Origin: a virus
Length of the DNA: 20,428 nucleotides
Direction: 5' to 3' (one strand)
IMG/VR virus record: IMGVR_UViG_3300027659_001407
Span: 1 to 20,428 of that record
Shown: positions 1 to 6,707 of the stretch, piece after piece
How positions within the stretch are numbered: position 1 is the stretch's first letter
How the letters are laid out: each line of letters opens with the position of its first letter
Program-made: the position numbers and the translations under genes
Notes under the pieces: generated by a model
What the model was told of the DNA's origin: nothing
Database searches by the model: none
Seen by the model: the letters and a program-made list of their open reading frames with translations, nothing else

Positions 1-537
1 CTGAAATTGATGCAAGGCACGATTATCCAAAACCAAAGGGCTGACCTTTGCTTGGATGCCATGGCCGAAGGCTGCACCCACATTCTTTTCATTGACTCGG
101 ACATGACGTTTCCACAGGACATGGTCCAGCGGCTCTTGAAGCACGACAAAGAGATTGTGGCTGCCAACTGTGCCAGGCGCAGAATGCCCACTGGCCCAAC
201 TGCCCAGAACTATGATGAGAACGGCAAGCGCCAGGCGGTCTACACCATGCCAGAATCGACTGGAATTGAAGAGGTGGGAAGCATTGGAACGGGCATAATG
301 CTGATCAAGCGCGAGGTGTTTGAGGGCATGAGTGAGCCATGGTTTGATATGCCATGGCAGACCACCAGAGGCTACATGGGAGAAGATGTGTTCTTTTGTA
401 AGAAAGCTCAAGAGCTAGGTTACAAAGTCTACATCGACCATGATGTCTCAAAGGAAATTGGCCACATTGGCACGTTTGAGTTTCGCCATGAACACACTTG
501 GATTGTGAAAGAAGAGATGGAAAAAGAGGCCCAATAA
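1..537 (+). CDS. Glycosyltransferase-like protein (GT-A fold), 5' end outside window
   Basis: The reading frame is open from base 1, so the N-terminus lies outside the window; the in-frame TTG and ATG at 7 and 10 are unlikely to be the true start. About 20 residues after the edge comes a hydrophobic strand ending in F-I-D-S-D-M-T-F-P, the Asp-x-Asp metal/nucleotide-sugar site of family-2-type GT-A enzymes. Further on is G-E-D-V-F-F-C-K-K-A, matching the acidic 'ED' motif that precedes the acceptor region, and a late G-H-I-G that could supply a metal-ligand histidine. It would transfer a sugar from a nucleotide-sugar to an unknown acceptor, perhaps host surface glycan or a virion protein. The next gene begins within its stop codon (TAATG). 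The fold call is fairly secure; the substrate is unknown. Confidence 0.7.
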   Translation: MKLMQGTIIQNQRADLCLDAMAEGCTHILFIDSDMTFPQDMVQRLLKHDKEIVAANCARRRMPTGPTAQNYDENGKRQAVYTMPESTGIEEVGSIGTGIMLIKREVFEGMSEPWFDMPWQTTRGYMGEDVFFCKKAQELGYKVYIDHDVSKEIGHIGTFEFRHEHTWIVKEEMEKEAQ

Positions 538-1160
538 TGGCACTGACAACCTATACAGAGCTGAAGACATCCATTGGCGACTGGCTTAATCGGTCGGACC
601 TGACTTCTGTCATTCCTGACTTTATCTCTCTGGCGGAGGCGCAAATTGAAAGAACACTGCGCACCAGGCAGATGTTGACTAGGTCAAATTTGACAGTGGA
701 TGGAGAGTTTGAGTCAACGCCTGCTGACTTTTTAGAAGTCAAGGCATTTAAATTGACCAGCACAAATCCAAACACTCCTTTGTCTTTTATGACAATGGAT
801 GCCTTGGACCAAGAATCAACAAAATTTACGGCCAGCGCAAGGCCAAAGTTTTTTGGTGTAGTTGGTACTCAATTCAGATTTGTGCCAACGCCAGATGCAT
901 CCTACACGGCAGAAATTGTCTACTTTGCAAACCTTAATAAACTGTCTGTAAGTGTTGCAACCAATTTTATTTTGACATCGAGTCCTGACATTTATCTGTA
1001 TGGATCACTTCTCCAGGCTGCGCCATATCTGCAAGATGATGCGAGAATTCAAGTGTGGGCGACTCTTTATGAACGCGCATTAAATGACTTGCAAGTGGCC
1101 GATGACCGAGGTTCGACCTCTGGCGGCAATTTGTTGACTCGCGCAAAAACTTTTGGTTAA
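537..1160 (+). CDS. Virion head-tail adaptor-like protein
   Basis: A 207-residue protein. The ATG at 537 overlaps the previous stop by one base; an upstream in-frame ATG at 498 would add 13 residues lying inside the glycosyltransferase gene and is less likely. The N-terminal half is helical, with a pattern (short Tyr/Leu helix, D-W-L-N-R, P-D-F-I-S-L-A-E-A-Q-I-E-R) that I recognise from small phage adaptor proteins of the SU10/P22-gp4 kind, which sit under the portal and connect it to the tail. The C-terminal half has a Y-L-Y-G-S-L-L-Q-A-A-P-Y segment also typical of the family. Its place directly upstream of the fibre gene fits a connector role. The assignment rests on recalled family pattern, not a search. 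Confidence 0.62.
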   Translation: MALTTYTELKTSIGDWLNRSDLTSVIPDFISLAEAQIERTLRTRQMLTRSNLTVDGEFESTPADFLEVKAFKLTSTNPNTPLSFMTMDALDQESTKFTASARPKFFGVVGTQFRFVPTPDASYTAEIVYFANLNKLSVSVATNFILTSSPDIYLYGSLLQAAPYLQDDARIQVWATLYERALNDLQVADDRGSTSGGNLLTRAKTFG

Positions 1161-1169
1161 GGACTAAAA

Positions 1170-2765
1170 ATGGCAGATACCACAACCACAAACCTATTGC
1201 TGACCAAGCCAGAAGTTGGGGCAAGCTCAAACACTTGGGGGACCAAGGTCAACACAGACCTTGATTTGGTCGATGCAATTTTTGCAGCTGCCGGCACTGG
1301 CACAAGTGTTGGCCTCAATGTTGGCGCTGGCAAGACCTTGGCGGTCGCGGGTACGCTGACAGCCACAGGCACAACAAACCTAACCTCGCCAGCTGTCACT
1401 ACGGGACTCACGACACCATCCACCACCTTTGCCCTGGTTAACACCACAGCGACTACTTTGAACTTGGCCGGTGCAGCGACCGCTGTCAACATTGGCGCTG
1501 CCACAGGAACTGCCACAGTCAATAACACAACCTTGGCGGCTAAAGCAATCACAGCAAGCACGACATTGGCGGTGACAGGGACATCGACACTCACTGGCGC
1601 AGTCACAGCAACGGCAGGGGTGACAGGCCCACTCACATCGAGCAATGTGGCGATTACGGGCGGCTCAATTACTGGCATTACCGATTTGGCGGTGGCTGAT
1701 GGGGGAACTGGTGCTTCTACAGCACAGGCTGCATTGAATAATCTCTTGCCATCACAAACCTCTGCTGCCAACAAGTATCTGCAAAGCGATGGCACAAACG
1801 CATCATGGGATGCTGTCACGTTATCTACTTCAGACATCACAGGAACTTTGGCAGTTCTTAATGGCGGCACTGGCCAGACAAGCTACACCGATGGCCAGCT
1901 GCTGATTGGTAACAGCACCGGCAACACTTTGACCAAGGCATCTTTGACGGCTGGGTCTGGCGTGACCATCACACCAGGCGCTGGATCTATTCAAATTGCA
2001 TTTACTGGACCAGGCGCTGGATCGGTGACAAGTGTGGATGTATCGGGCGGCACAACTGGACTGACTACAAGCGGCGGCCCAGTCGCATCATCCGGCACAA
2101 TTACCCTAGCAGGGACATTGGCGGCAGCAAATGGCGGCACAGGGGTAGCAAACAACGCTGCCATGACAGTCACAGGCTCTGGCAACTTTGCCTACACAAG
2201 GACTCTGACAGGCACAACAAACGTCACATTCCCCACAACGGGAACATTAAGCACTTTGGCGGGTACAGAAACCCTGACAAACAAAACAATTGCTTACGGA
2301 AGTAACACACTCACTGATGTGGTAGGTGTTACAGCAACACAAACGCTGACAAACAAGACTCTGACATCTCCAACACTTACAACTCCTGTACTTGGAACAC
2401 CATCTAGCGGAACATTAAGTTCTTGCACAGTTGATGGCACAAACAAAGTTGGCTATCAAAACATTCCTTTGTCGGGCATTAAAACAGCAAGTTATACATT
2501 GGTTGCTGGAGATGTGGGTAAGTTTGTTGAATTGGGAACATCAGGAACAATTGTAGTTCCAGCATCTGTATTCGCAACGGGTGATGCAATCAGTATCTTT
2601 AACAATACATCAGCATCGATTTCTTGCGATTGCTCTGCTGTAACGACAGTTTACAAAGGTGGCACAGATACGGATATTGCCTCTTTTAGCGTTACTACAA
2701 GAGGTGTAGCTACTATTCTTTTTATCACTGCCACAGTTGCTGTAGTAACGGGGAATTTAGCATGA
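1170..2765 (+). CDS. Tail fibre protein with Gly-Gly-Thr-Gly and LTNKT repeats
   Basis: A 531-residue protein rich in Thr, Ala, Gly and Val with almost no charge in the middle, as expected for a fibrous beta-structured trimeric fibre. The N-terminus (L-L-L-T-K-P-E-V-G followed by N-T-W-G-x-K-V-N-T-D) resembles the virion-attachment ends of many phage fibres. The shaft has three GGTG motifs (about residues 178, 232 and 322) and two L-T-N-K-T repeats (369, 393), the latter a hallmark of phage fibre shafts. From about residue 435 a denser domain with three cysteines begins, probably a C-terminal head. AAGGA lies about 8 bases before the ATG. The 3' third is more AT-rich than the 5' part, which may mark a recombination joint. 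The next gene overlaps by ATGA. Confidence 0.85.
   Translation: MADTTTTNLLLTKPEVGASSNTWGTKVNTDLDLVDAIFAAAGTGTSVGLNVGAGKTLAVAGTLTATGTTNLTSPAVTTGLTTPSTTFALVNTTATTLNLAGAATAVNIGAATGTATVNNTTLAAKAITASTTLAVTGTSTLTGAVTATAGVTGPLTSSNVAITGGSITGITDLAVADGGTGASTAQAALNNLLPSQTSAANKYLQSDGTNASWDAVTLSTSDITGTLAVLNGGTGQTSYTDGQLLIGNSTGNTLTKASLTAGSGVTITPGAGSIQIAFTGPGAGSVTSVDVSGGTTGLTTSGGPVASSGTITLAGTLAAANGGTGVANNAAMTVTGSGNFAYTRTLTGTTNVTFPTTGTLSTLAGTETLTNKTIAYGSNTLTDVVGVTATQTLTNKTLTSPTLTTPVLGTPSSGTLSSCTVDGTNKVGYQNIPLSGIKTASYTLVAGDVGKFVELGTSGTIVVPASVFATGDAISIFNNTSASISCDCSAVTTVYKGGTDTDIASFSVTTRGVATILFITATVAVVTGNLA
1974..2023 (+). repeat. 14-bp direct repeat in fibre gene
   Basis: CCAGGCGCTGGATC occurs at 1974-1987 and again at 2010-2023, in the same frame, encoding Pro-Gly-Ala-Gly-Ser each time. 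It is part of the internal periodicity of the fibre shaft and could support slippage or recombination between copies. No mobile-element meaning is implied. Confidence 0.75.
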
Positions 2766-3412
2766 GTGGGATGATGCTTAATATTGTGGGTGGCAGTTTT
2801 GCCCCTGCCATTCCTACAGTAATTGGTCAAGCCTTTGGTGGTGGATTCTATGCTGGTCAAATTGGGGTAAGTAGTGTTGCTACACACTTTTTAATTGTTG
2901 GGCCAAAGTCTACAGCACAAAGTTCATTAAAATGGAAAAACGCAAACACAGCAACATCTGGTGCTGATAGTGACATTAACGGCCCACAGAATACAGCGGA
3001 TATGGTTGCTGATGGTAACTCAACAGTTTATCCTGCAGCCCACTTCTGTAATGATTTATCCACTGGTGGTCAGACTGATTGGTATATGCCAGCCAAGAAC
3101 GAGTTAGAAGTTTGTTATTACAACTTAAAACCAGATTCTTTTGCAAACTATACTTCATCTGGAAATGGAATTAACCCTAATGCTGTCCCTGCTAGGGCAA
3201 GTGCCTACACTACTAGCAATCCAGCGCTAACTTCCGCTACTGAATTTAGAGACCAAACAGGTTCAGAACCTTTCGACATTAACGCTTACTGGTCTAGCAC
3301 CGAGTATTCTGCTACTTATGCTAGAAGCCAAGGCTTCTTAACAGGCAGGCAGGAATACAACGGCAAGGGAAATTCTTATCGTGTCCGAGCAGTTCGCAGA
3401 ATTGCAGTTTAA
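2762..3412 (+). CDS. DUF1566 / C-type-lectin-like tail tip protein, probable receptor binder
   Basis: A 216-residue protein whose ATG overlaps the fibre stop (ATGA). The N-terminal 35 residues are hydrophobic and Gly-rich. The rest has the order typical of DUF1566 (Lcl C-terminal) domains: G-G[12 protein letters not shown] (residues 102-115, the 'WRLPTxxEL' element), then Y-W-S-S-T-E-Y-S (176-183), then a Gly/Asn loop and a closing Y-R-V-R-A-V-R-R-I (206-214). Such domains have the C-type-lectin/formylglycine-enzyme fold and often sit at fibre tips or cell surfaces. Translational coupling to the fibre gene suggests it forms or caps the fibre tip. The lectin fold is a family inference; ligand and stoichiometry are unknown. 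Composition is AT-rich like its right-hand neighbours. Confidence 0.72.
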   Translation: MSGMMLNIVGGSFAPAIPTVIGQAFGGGFYAGQIGVSSVATHFLIVGPKSTAQSSLKWKNANTATSGADSDINGPQNTADMVADGNSTVYPAAHFCNDLSTGGQTDWYMPAKNELEVCYYNLKPDSFANYTSSGNGINPNAVPARASAYTTSNPALTSATEFRDQTGSEPFDINAYWSSTEYSATYARSQGFLTGRQEYNGKGNSYRVRAVRRIAV

Positions 3413-3427
3413 TAAAGGAGTATCCCA

Positions 3428-3853
3428 ATGTACATTTGCATTACCGAAGTAGATGCAGTTACAAAAATACCTTGCACAGTTGAGCCACAACGCACAGGCC
3501 CATCAATGCCAGCGGTTAAGGGTTGGACTCATATTTGGCATGACAGTTCTACATGGCCTGTTAGCACATCATCTGATGGCACATACCTACGTGCGCCTAA
3601 ATACTATGGCACTTGTGATGACGATGCTGACACTACCATTGCGGGTGTTTTGCAAGTCTTAACCGAAGCAGAATTCAATGCGGCCAAAGTTGCCGAGCAT
3701 GAAGCCCGTAAGCCTTATCCATCATGGATTGGCTATTTGGACACAATGACATGGGGTGCGCCAGTAGCTAGACCCGCTGATGCCATTATGAATGGTGGCA
3801 ATGTGCGTTATCAATGGGATGAAGCCACAGTCAATTGGATTCCAATGGCATGA
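3428..3853 (+). CDS. Small tail-fibre accessory/assembly-like protein
   Basis: A 141-residue protein with a very good ribosome binding site (AAAGGAG at 3414-3420, 7 bases before the ATG). Tryptophans are frequent, and the C-terminus has a run P-S-W-I-G-Y (98-103), M-T-W-G-A-P (107-112) and Y-Q-W-D-E-x-T-x-x-W (128-137). Similar Trp-rich ends occur in small phage proteins next to fibre genes, sometimes annotated as fibre assembly or tip proteins. No signal peptide or membrane segment is visible. Its position between the lectin-like gene and the sulfotransferase, with an ATGA link to the latter, places it in the host-recognition block. The exact role, assembly chaperone or structural tip, is not resolved. 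Confidence 0.6.
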   Translation: MYICITEVDAVTKIPCTVEPQRTGPSMPAVKGWTHIWHDSSTWPVSTSSDGTYLRAPKYYGTCDDDADTTIAGVLQVLTEAEFNAAKVAEHEARKPYPSWIGYLDTMTWGAPVARPADAIMNGGNVRYQWDEATVNWIPMA

Positions 3854-4671
3854 AAGAGTTTTTCTTTATCTCAGGTTTGCCAAGGTCAGGTTCAACCCTG
3901 CTCTCGGCTATCTTGCGTCAGAACCCTGAGTTCCATGCGGATATATCTTCGCCCATGCAAAGTTTGGTGATCTCAACCATCAATGTGATTACAGAAAACG
4001 AAAATAACCATTTGATTGATGAAGACAGACGCAAGCAAATACTTAAAGATTTATTTAATGCTTACTACAAAGAAGTTAAGCCAAATACAGTATTTGACAC
4101 TAGCAGACGTTGGACTTCTAAAACATCTCTATTGAAAGAGCTTTACCCACAGACCAAAATCATTTGCTGTGTGCGTGATTTGCCTTGGATACTTGATAGC
4201 TTTGAACGTATTGCTGCCAAGAACTCTTTGTATGGTGCGGCACTAACAGACGATGAAGCTAGGCAGACAGTCACCACAAGGTGCGATGCCCTGATGGATG
4301 TAAAAAAGGAAGGCCAAGTGGTCAAGCCTTATTACTTCTTAGAAGAAGGTTTACTGTTAAACCCCGACATGATTATGTTGGTGGAATATGAATCTTTATG
4401 CAAACAACCTGAAAGTGTTATGCGTGAGATTTATGGGTTTATTGGCAAGCCTTATTATGACCATGACTTCAAAAATGTTGAGTATGAGAACGAAGTGTTT
4501 GACAAAGCCTTGAACATGAAGAGCCTGCATACAGTCAGGAAAGAAGTGACATGGCAAGAACGCCCCTCAATCCTGCCCAAATCAGTTTGGGAGAAGTATT
4601 CGGGCAAAGACTTCTGGCGCACACCCGCACCAGAGTTTGCAATCAAACAACTTTATAAGGCCAAGGGATGA
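3850..4671 (+). CDS. PAPS-dependent sulfotransferase
   Basis: A 273-residue protein. I take the ATG at 3850, which overlaps the previous stop (ATGA), rather than the in-frame TTG at 3835. Residues 8-18 read S-G-L-P-R-S-G-S-T-L-L, the 5'-phosphosulfate-binding loop of sulfotransferases. Residues 107-121 (C-V-R-D-L-P-W-I-L-D-S-F-E-R-I) match the strand-helix carrying the Arg and Ser that hold the 3'-phosphate of PAPS. Length is normal for a single-domain soluble enzyme, with no signal peptide. It should transfer sulfate from PAPS to a hydroxyl or amine; the acceptor (host surface glycan, virion fibre or metabolite) is unknown. The next gene, an APS-kinase-like protein joined by ATGA, could make its donor. 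Low G+C suggests recent acquisition as a block. Confidence 0.85.
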   Translation: MKEFFFISGLPRSGSTLLSAILRQNPEFHADISSPMQSLVISTINVITENENNHLIDEDRRKQILKDLFNAYYKEVKPNTVFDTSRRWTSKTSLLKELYPQTKIICCVRDLPWILDSFERIAAKNSLYGAALTDDEARQTVTTRCDALMDVKKEGQVVKPYYFLEEGLLLNPDMIMLVEYESLCKQPESVMREIYGFIGKPYYDHDFKNVEYENEVFDKALNMKSLHTVRKEVTWQERPSILPKSVWEKYSGKDFWRTPAPEFAIKQLYKAKG

Positions 4672-5453
4672 AAAGAATTCTAATCATGGGCTTGCCTGGT
4701 GCTGGTAAAACTTACCTAGCGCAGCACATTCTTGAACACTTGCAAAACAACCATAAAACAGTTATGTGGCTGAATGCTGATGATGTGCGTAAGAAATACA
4801 ATGATTGGGATTTTTCTCATGAAGGCCGTATTCGCCAGAGTTTGCGGATGCGTGACCTAGCCGATAGTTACGATGTGGATTATGTGATCTGTGATTTTGT
4901 TGCCCCTTTAGTTGAGATGCGTAACAACTTCAAGGCTGATTGGACTGTCTGGGTTGACACGATCAATCAAGGCCGTTTTGAGGACACCAACAAGGTGTTT
5001 GTTGCACCAGAGCAGTATGATTTTAGGATTACCGAGCAAAAGGCTGAGAAGTGGGGTGAGTTCATTGCTGCCCACATCTTGGACAACCGCCCTCGGCCCG
5101 TCTTTGATTGGCAGAAAGAGACTGTCCAAATGCTTGGCAGATGGCAGCCTTGGCACGAAGGCCATCGAAAGCTGTTTGAGAGAGCATTGGCCAAGACGGG
5201 TCAAGTGGTCATCCAGATCAGAGATTGTCAGGGTTGGAACGGCTCAAACCCGTTTGCGGCCAATCAGGTCAAAGACTTTATCAAACGTGATTTAGACCCT
5301 TTGTACCAAGGTCAGTATGAAATTCAGCTTGTGCCAAATATTGTTAACATCACCTATGGGCGTGATGTTGGCTACAAAATTGAGCAAGAATCTTTTGATG
5401 ATGCAACACACGCCATTTCAGCAACCAAGATAAGAAAACAAATGGGCGTGTAA
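4668..5453 (+). CDS. APS-kinase-like P-loop domain fused to a nucleotidyltransferase domain
   Basis: A 261-residue two-domain protein. The N-terminal half has a Walker A loop G-L-P-G-A-G-K-T (8-15) and L-N-A-D-D-V-R (35-41), close to the L-D-G-D-x-V-R of adenylylsulfate kinases, then D-F-S-H-E-G-R-x-R-Q (48-57) and C-D-F-V-A-P (75-80), equivalent to the F-I-S-P substrate segment. The C-terminal half has G-R-W-Q-P-W-H-E-G-H (157-166), the H-x-G-H motif of cytidylyl/adenylyltransferases, and closes with Y-G-R-D-V-G-Y (230-236) and I-S-A-T-K-I-R (250-256), the paired ISxTxIR motif. It may therefore phosphorylate APS to PAPS and also run an adenylyl- or cytidylyl-transfer step. ATGA coupling to the sulfotransferase supports a shared pathway. 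Whether the second domain makes APS (ATP-sulfurylase-like) or a nucleotide cofactor is open. Confidence 0.78.
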   Translation: MKRILIMGLPGAGKTYLAQHILEHLQNNHKTVMWLNADDVRKKYNDWDFSHEGRIRQSLRMRDLADSYDVDYVICDFVAPLVEMRNNFKADWTVWVDTINQGRFEDTNKVFVAPEQYDFRITEQKAEKWGEFIAAHILDNRPRPVFDWQKETVQMLGRWQPWHEGHRKLFERALAKTGQVVIQIRDCQGWNGSNPFAANQVKDFIKRDLDPLYQGQYEIQLVPNIVNITYGRDVGYKIEQESFDDATHAISATKIRKQMGV

Positions 5454-5662
5454 TGAGCGATAAAATGATCAGTGAAACAGAAGCCAAACTGTCAGTGCAT
5501 GAGGCTATTTGTGCTGAACGATACGAGAGCATTCAGCAAAGTTTTGCCGCTGGCTCAAAGCGCATGACGAAGATTGAATATCTGCTTTATATCGTGATTG
5601 CCGCGGTTTTGTTTGGACCAGGGGTGGCTGCCGAATTTGTGAAAAAAATGTTGGGGCTATGA
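5453..5662 (+). CDS. Small XhlA-like membrane protein, possible holin accessory
   Basis: A 69-residue protein starting within the previous stop (TAATG). The first 40 residues are charged and helical (S-E-T-E-A-K-L-S-V-H-E), then residues 41-60 form one clear membrane segment, followed by a short basic tail (E-F-V-K-K-M). An amphipathic N-terminal helix followed by one TM helix is the layout of XhlA-type haemolysin/holin-accessory proteins. It opens the lysis cassette. The role is inferred from layout and position only. Confidence 0.55.
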   Translation: MSDKMISETEAKLSVHEAICAERYESIQQSFAAGSKRMTKIEYLLYIVIAAVLFGPGVAAEFVKKMLGL

Positions 5663-5751
5663 AAGACTGGGCCGTGGCACTCATTGCCGCGGTCTGCATC
5701 ACTGTCTTTGTCGTTTGGGGTAGTTTTGTCATCATTTTGATGTGGCCATGA
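5659..5751 (+). CDS. 30-residue single-TM micro-protein
   Basis: A very short gene whose ATG overlaps the previous stop (ATGA). After M-K-D-W the product is almost wholly hydrophobic (A-V-A-L-I-A-A-V-C-I-T-V-F-V-V-W) up to the terminal M-W-P, so it is one membrane helix with virtually no soluble part. The next gene again overlaps by ATGA, giving an unbroken chain of coupled starts, which is the main reason to believe it is translated. It could be a small holin, antiholin or membrane regulator of lysis; nothing in the sequence decides between these. Confidence 0.5.
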   Translation: MKDWAVALIAAVCITVFVVWGSFVIILMWP

Positions 5752-5873
5752 TCTATGCTCTGGTCCTATTAGCAGCTGCTGCCGAATATCGATGCACCAA
5801 GTGGACATGGACTGGTGATGTCTACAATCGGAGGGTTGTTTGCCTTGAATGGAAAAAGGTAGAAAAGAAATGA
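5748..5873 (+). CDS. 41-residue exported two-cysteine protein
   Basis: It begins at an ATG overlapping the previous stop and ends in a TGA overlapping the next ATG. A short hydrophobic N-terminus (M-I-Y-A-L-V-L-L-A-A-A-A) looks like a signal peptide or anchor, followed by Y-R-C-T-K-W-T-W-T-G-D-V-Y and V-V-C-L-E-W-K-K. Cys16 and Cys32 are well placed for a disulfide in the periplasm, and the Trp/Thr-rich strand suggests a tiny beta hairpin. I do not recognise a named family, though I recall comparable tiny ORFs in other phage lysis regions. The function is unknown; export and involvement in envelope disruption are inferences. Confidence 0.5.
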   Translation: MIYALVLLAAAAEYRCTKWTWTGDVYNRRVVCLEWKKVEKK

Positions 5874-6367
5874 TCGATCCGATTACAGCCCTGGCGGGAA
5901 TACAAAGCGCCATCAGCATGGTCAAGAAGGCAGCAAAGGTTGCCAATGACTTAGGCTCACTTGCGCCAATGATTGGCAAGCTATTTGACGCTAAGTCTGT
6001 AGCTACCAAAGCAATGCTTCAAGCCAAGCAGTCTGGCAAAGGCTCAAACATGGGAACGGCCTTGCAGATTGAAATGGCACTAGAGCAAGCCAGAGCGTTT
6101 GAGGAAGAGTTAAAGATGCTCTTCATGCAGACAGGAAAGATTGACGTTTGGAACAAGATAAAAGCTCGGCAAGCAGAGATGGACTTGGCAGATGCTAAAG
6201 AGATTAGTGCGCTAAAGGCAGAAGCAAAGAAAGCCAAAGAGAAAGAGCAAGAACAACTAGAGATTGGTTTGGCAATAGGTGGAGTCTTCTTTGTTCTGTT
6301 TCTAGTCTTTGTTGGCGTAAATGAGTTGATGGAATTCTGTGCCAGTACTAGAAGGTGCGGTCGGTGA
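5870..6367 (+). CDS. Coiled-coil protein with C-terminal membrane segment
   Basis: A 165-residue protein. I use the ATG at 5870, which overlaps the previous stop (ATGA) and has AAAGG ten bases upstream; the ATG at 5849 would lie inside the preceding gene. The N-terminus M-I-D-P-I-T-A-L resembles a conserved start I recall in phage proteins of this position. Residues about 66-130 are long charged helices rich in Ala, Lys and Glu (probable coiled coil), and residues 132-150 form a hydrophobic segment (G-L-A-I-G-G-V-F-F-V-L-F-L-V-F-V-G-V). It ends with two cysteines. A membrane-anchored protein of the lysis region; the role (holin partner or virion membrane protein) is unknown. Confidence 0.65.
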   Translation: MIDPITALAGIQSAISMVKKAAKVANDLGSLAPMIGKLFDAKSVATKAMLQAKQSGKGSNMGTALQIEMALEQARAFEEELKMLFMQTGKIDVWNKIKARQAEMDLADAKEISALKAEAKKAKEKEQEQLEIGLAIGGVFFVLFLVFVGVNELMEFCASTRRCGR

Positions 6368-6519
6368 ATGAGTACCAAAAAACCTTTGACCTTTGCCTCA
6401 AGATATTCGTTTACGGGTGTGTGGCTTTATGGTGTCTTGGGCTGCTCAAATTTTTGCCGGATGACTTGTCGGATCGGATCGTTAACCTACTGCTGGGCAG
6501 AATAGGATTAGGTAAATGA
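6364..6519 (+). CDS. 51-residue membrane protein, GTG start
   Basis: The GTG at 6364 overlaps the previous stop (GTGA), and its own TGA overlaps the next ATG. The product has three cysteines within a hydrophobic helix (residues 11-30, C-L-K-I-F-V-Y-G-C-V-A-L-W-C-L-G-L-L), then L-P-D-D-L-S-D-R-I and a second amphipathic helix. An ATG at 6368 opens another frame of 45 codons, but it lacks the coupling at its far end and gives a less protein-like sequence, so the GTG frame is preferred. Probably another small lysis-cassette membrane protein. Confidence 0.5.
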   Translation: MNEYQKTFDLCLKIFVYGCVALWCLGLLKFLPDDLSDRIVNLLLGRIGLGK

Positions 6520-6707
6520 GATATTTATTGCTTCTTTTACTGCTAACTGGCTGCGAAGAAAAGTATCGCTACAAGTGCCAGAACCCTGACAATTTTCACG
6601 CAACTGAGTGCCAGAAGCCTAGATGCCTATTCACTCAGACTTGCCCAGAATACTTGGTAGCACCCATCTTGGAGAAAAAAGTTGACGAAGTTAAACCTAA
6701 CAACTGA
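6516..6707 (+). CDS. Small cysteine-rich lipoprotein
   Basis: A 63-residue protein starting with M-R-Y followed by seven leucines and T-G-C: a textbook lipobox (L-T-G-C) with the lipidated cysteine at residue 13. The mature part of about 51 residues has four more cysteines (21, 32, 37, 43) and no further hydrophobic stretch, so it should sit on the periplasmic side of a membrane, perhaps with two disulfides. It overlaps the next gene by 26 bases. It could be an outer-membrane component of the lysis system, in addition to Rz1, or a superinfection-exclusion lipoprotein. The lipoprotein call is strong; the function is open. Confidence 0.72.
   Translation: MRYLLLLLLLTGCEEKYRYKCQNPDNFHATECQKPRCLFTQTCPEYLVAPILEKKVDEVKPNN

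Noticed and set aside
1157-1870. 237-codon ORF on the minus strand
   Set aside because: It is fully antisense to the fibre gene; the Val/Ala/Pro-rich product is the mirror of Thr/Ala/Gly repeats and lacks protein-like features.
2762-3412. Diversity-generating retroelement variable region
   Set aside because: No reverse transcriptase and no second copy (template repeat) of the gene's 3' end was seen in this window; only the fold is suggestive.
3453-3662. 69-codon plus-strand ORF in the fibre-accessory gene
   Set aside because: No ribosome site; the main frame has a strong AAAGGAG site and family-like Trp motifs.
4912-5295. 127-codon plus-strand ORF in another frame of the kinase gene
   Set aside because: Composition is Arg/Ser/Leu-rich with no motif, while the main frame has clear P-loop and H-x-G-H motifs.
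6368-6505. ATG-started frame of 45 codons as the alternative to the GTG start at 6364
   Set aside because: Its stop does not join the next start, and the product is less membrane-like than that of the GTG frame, which is coupled at both ends.
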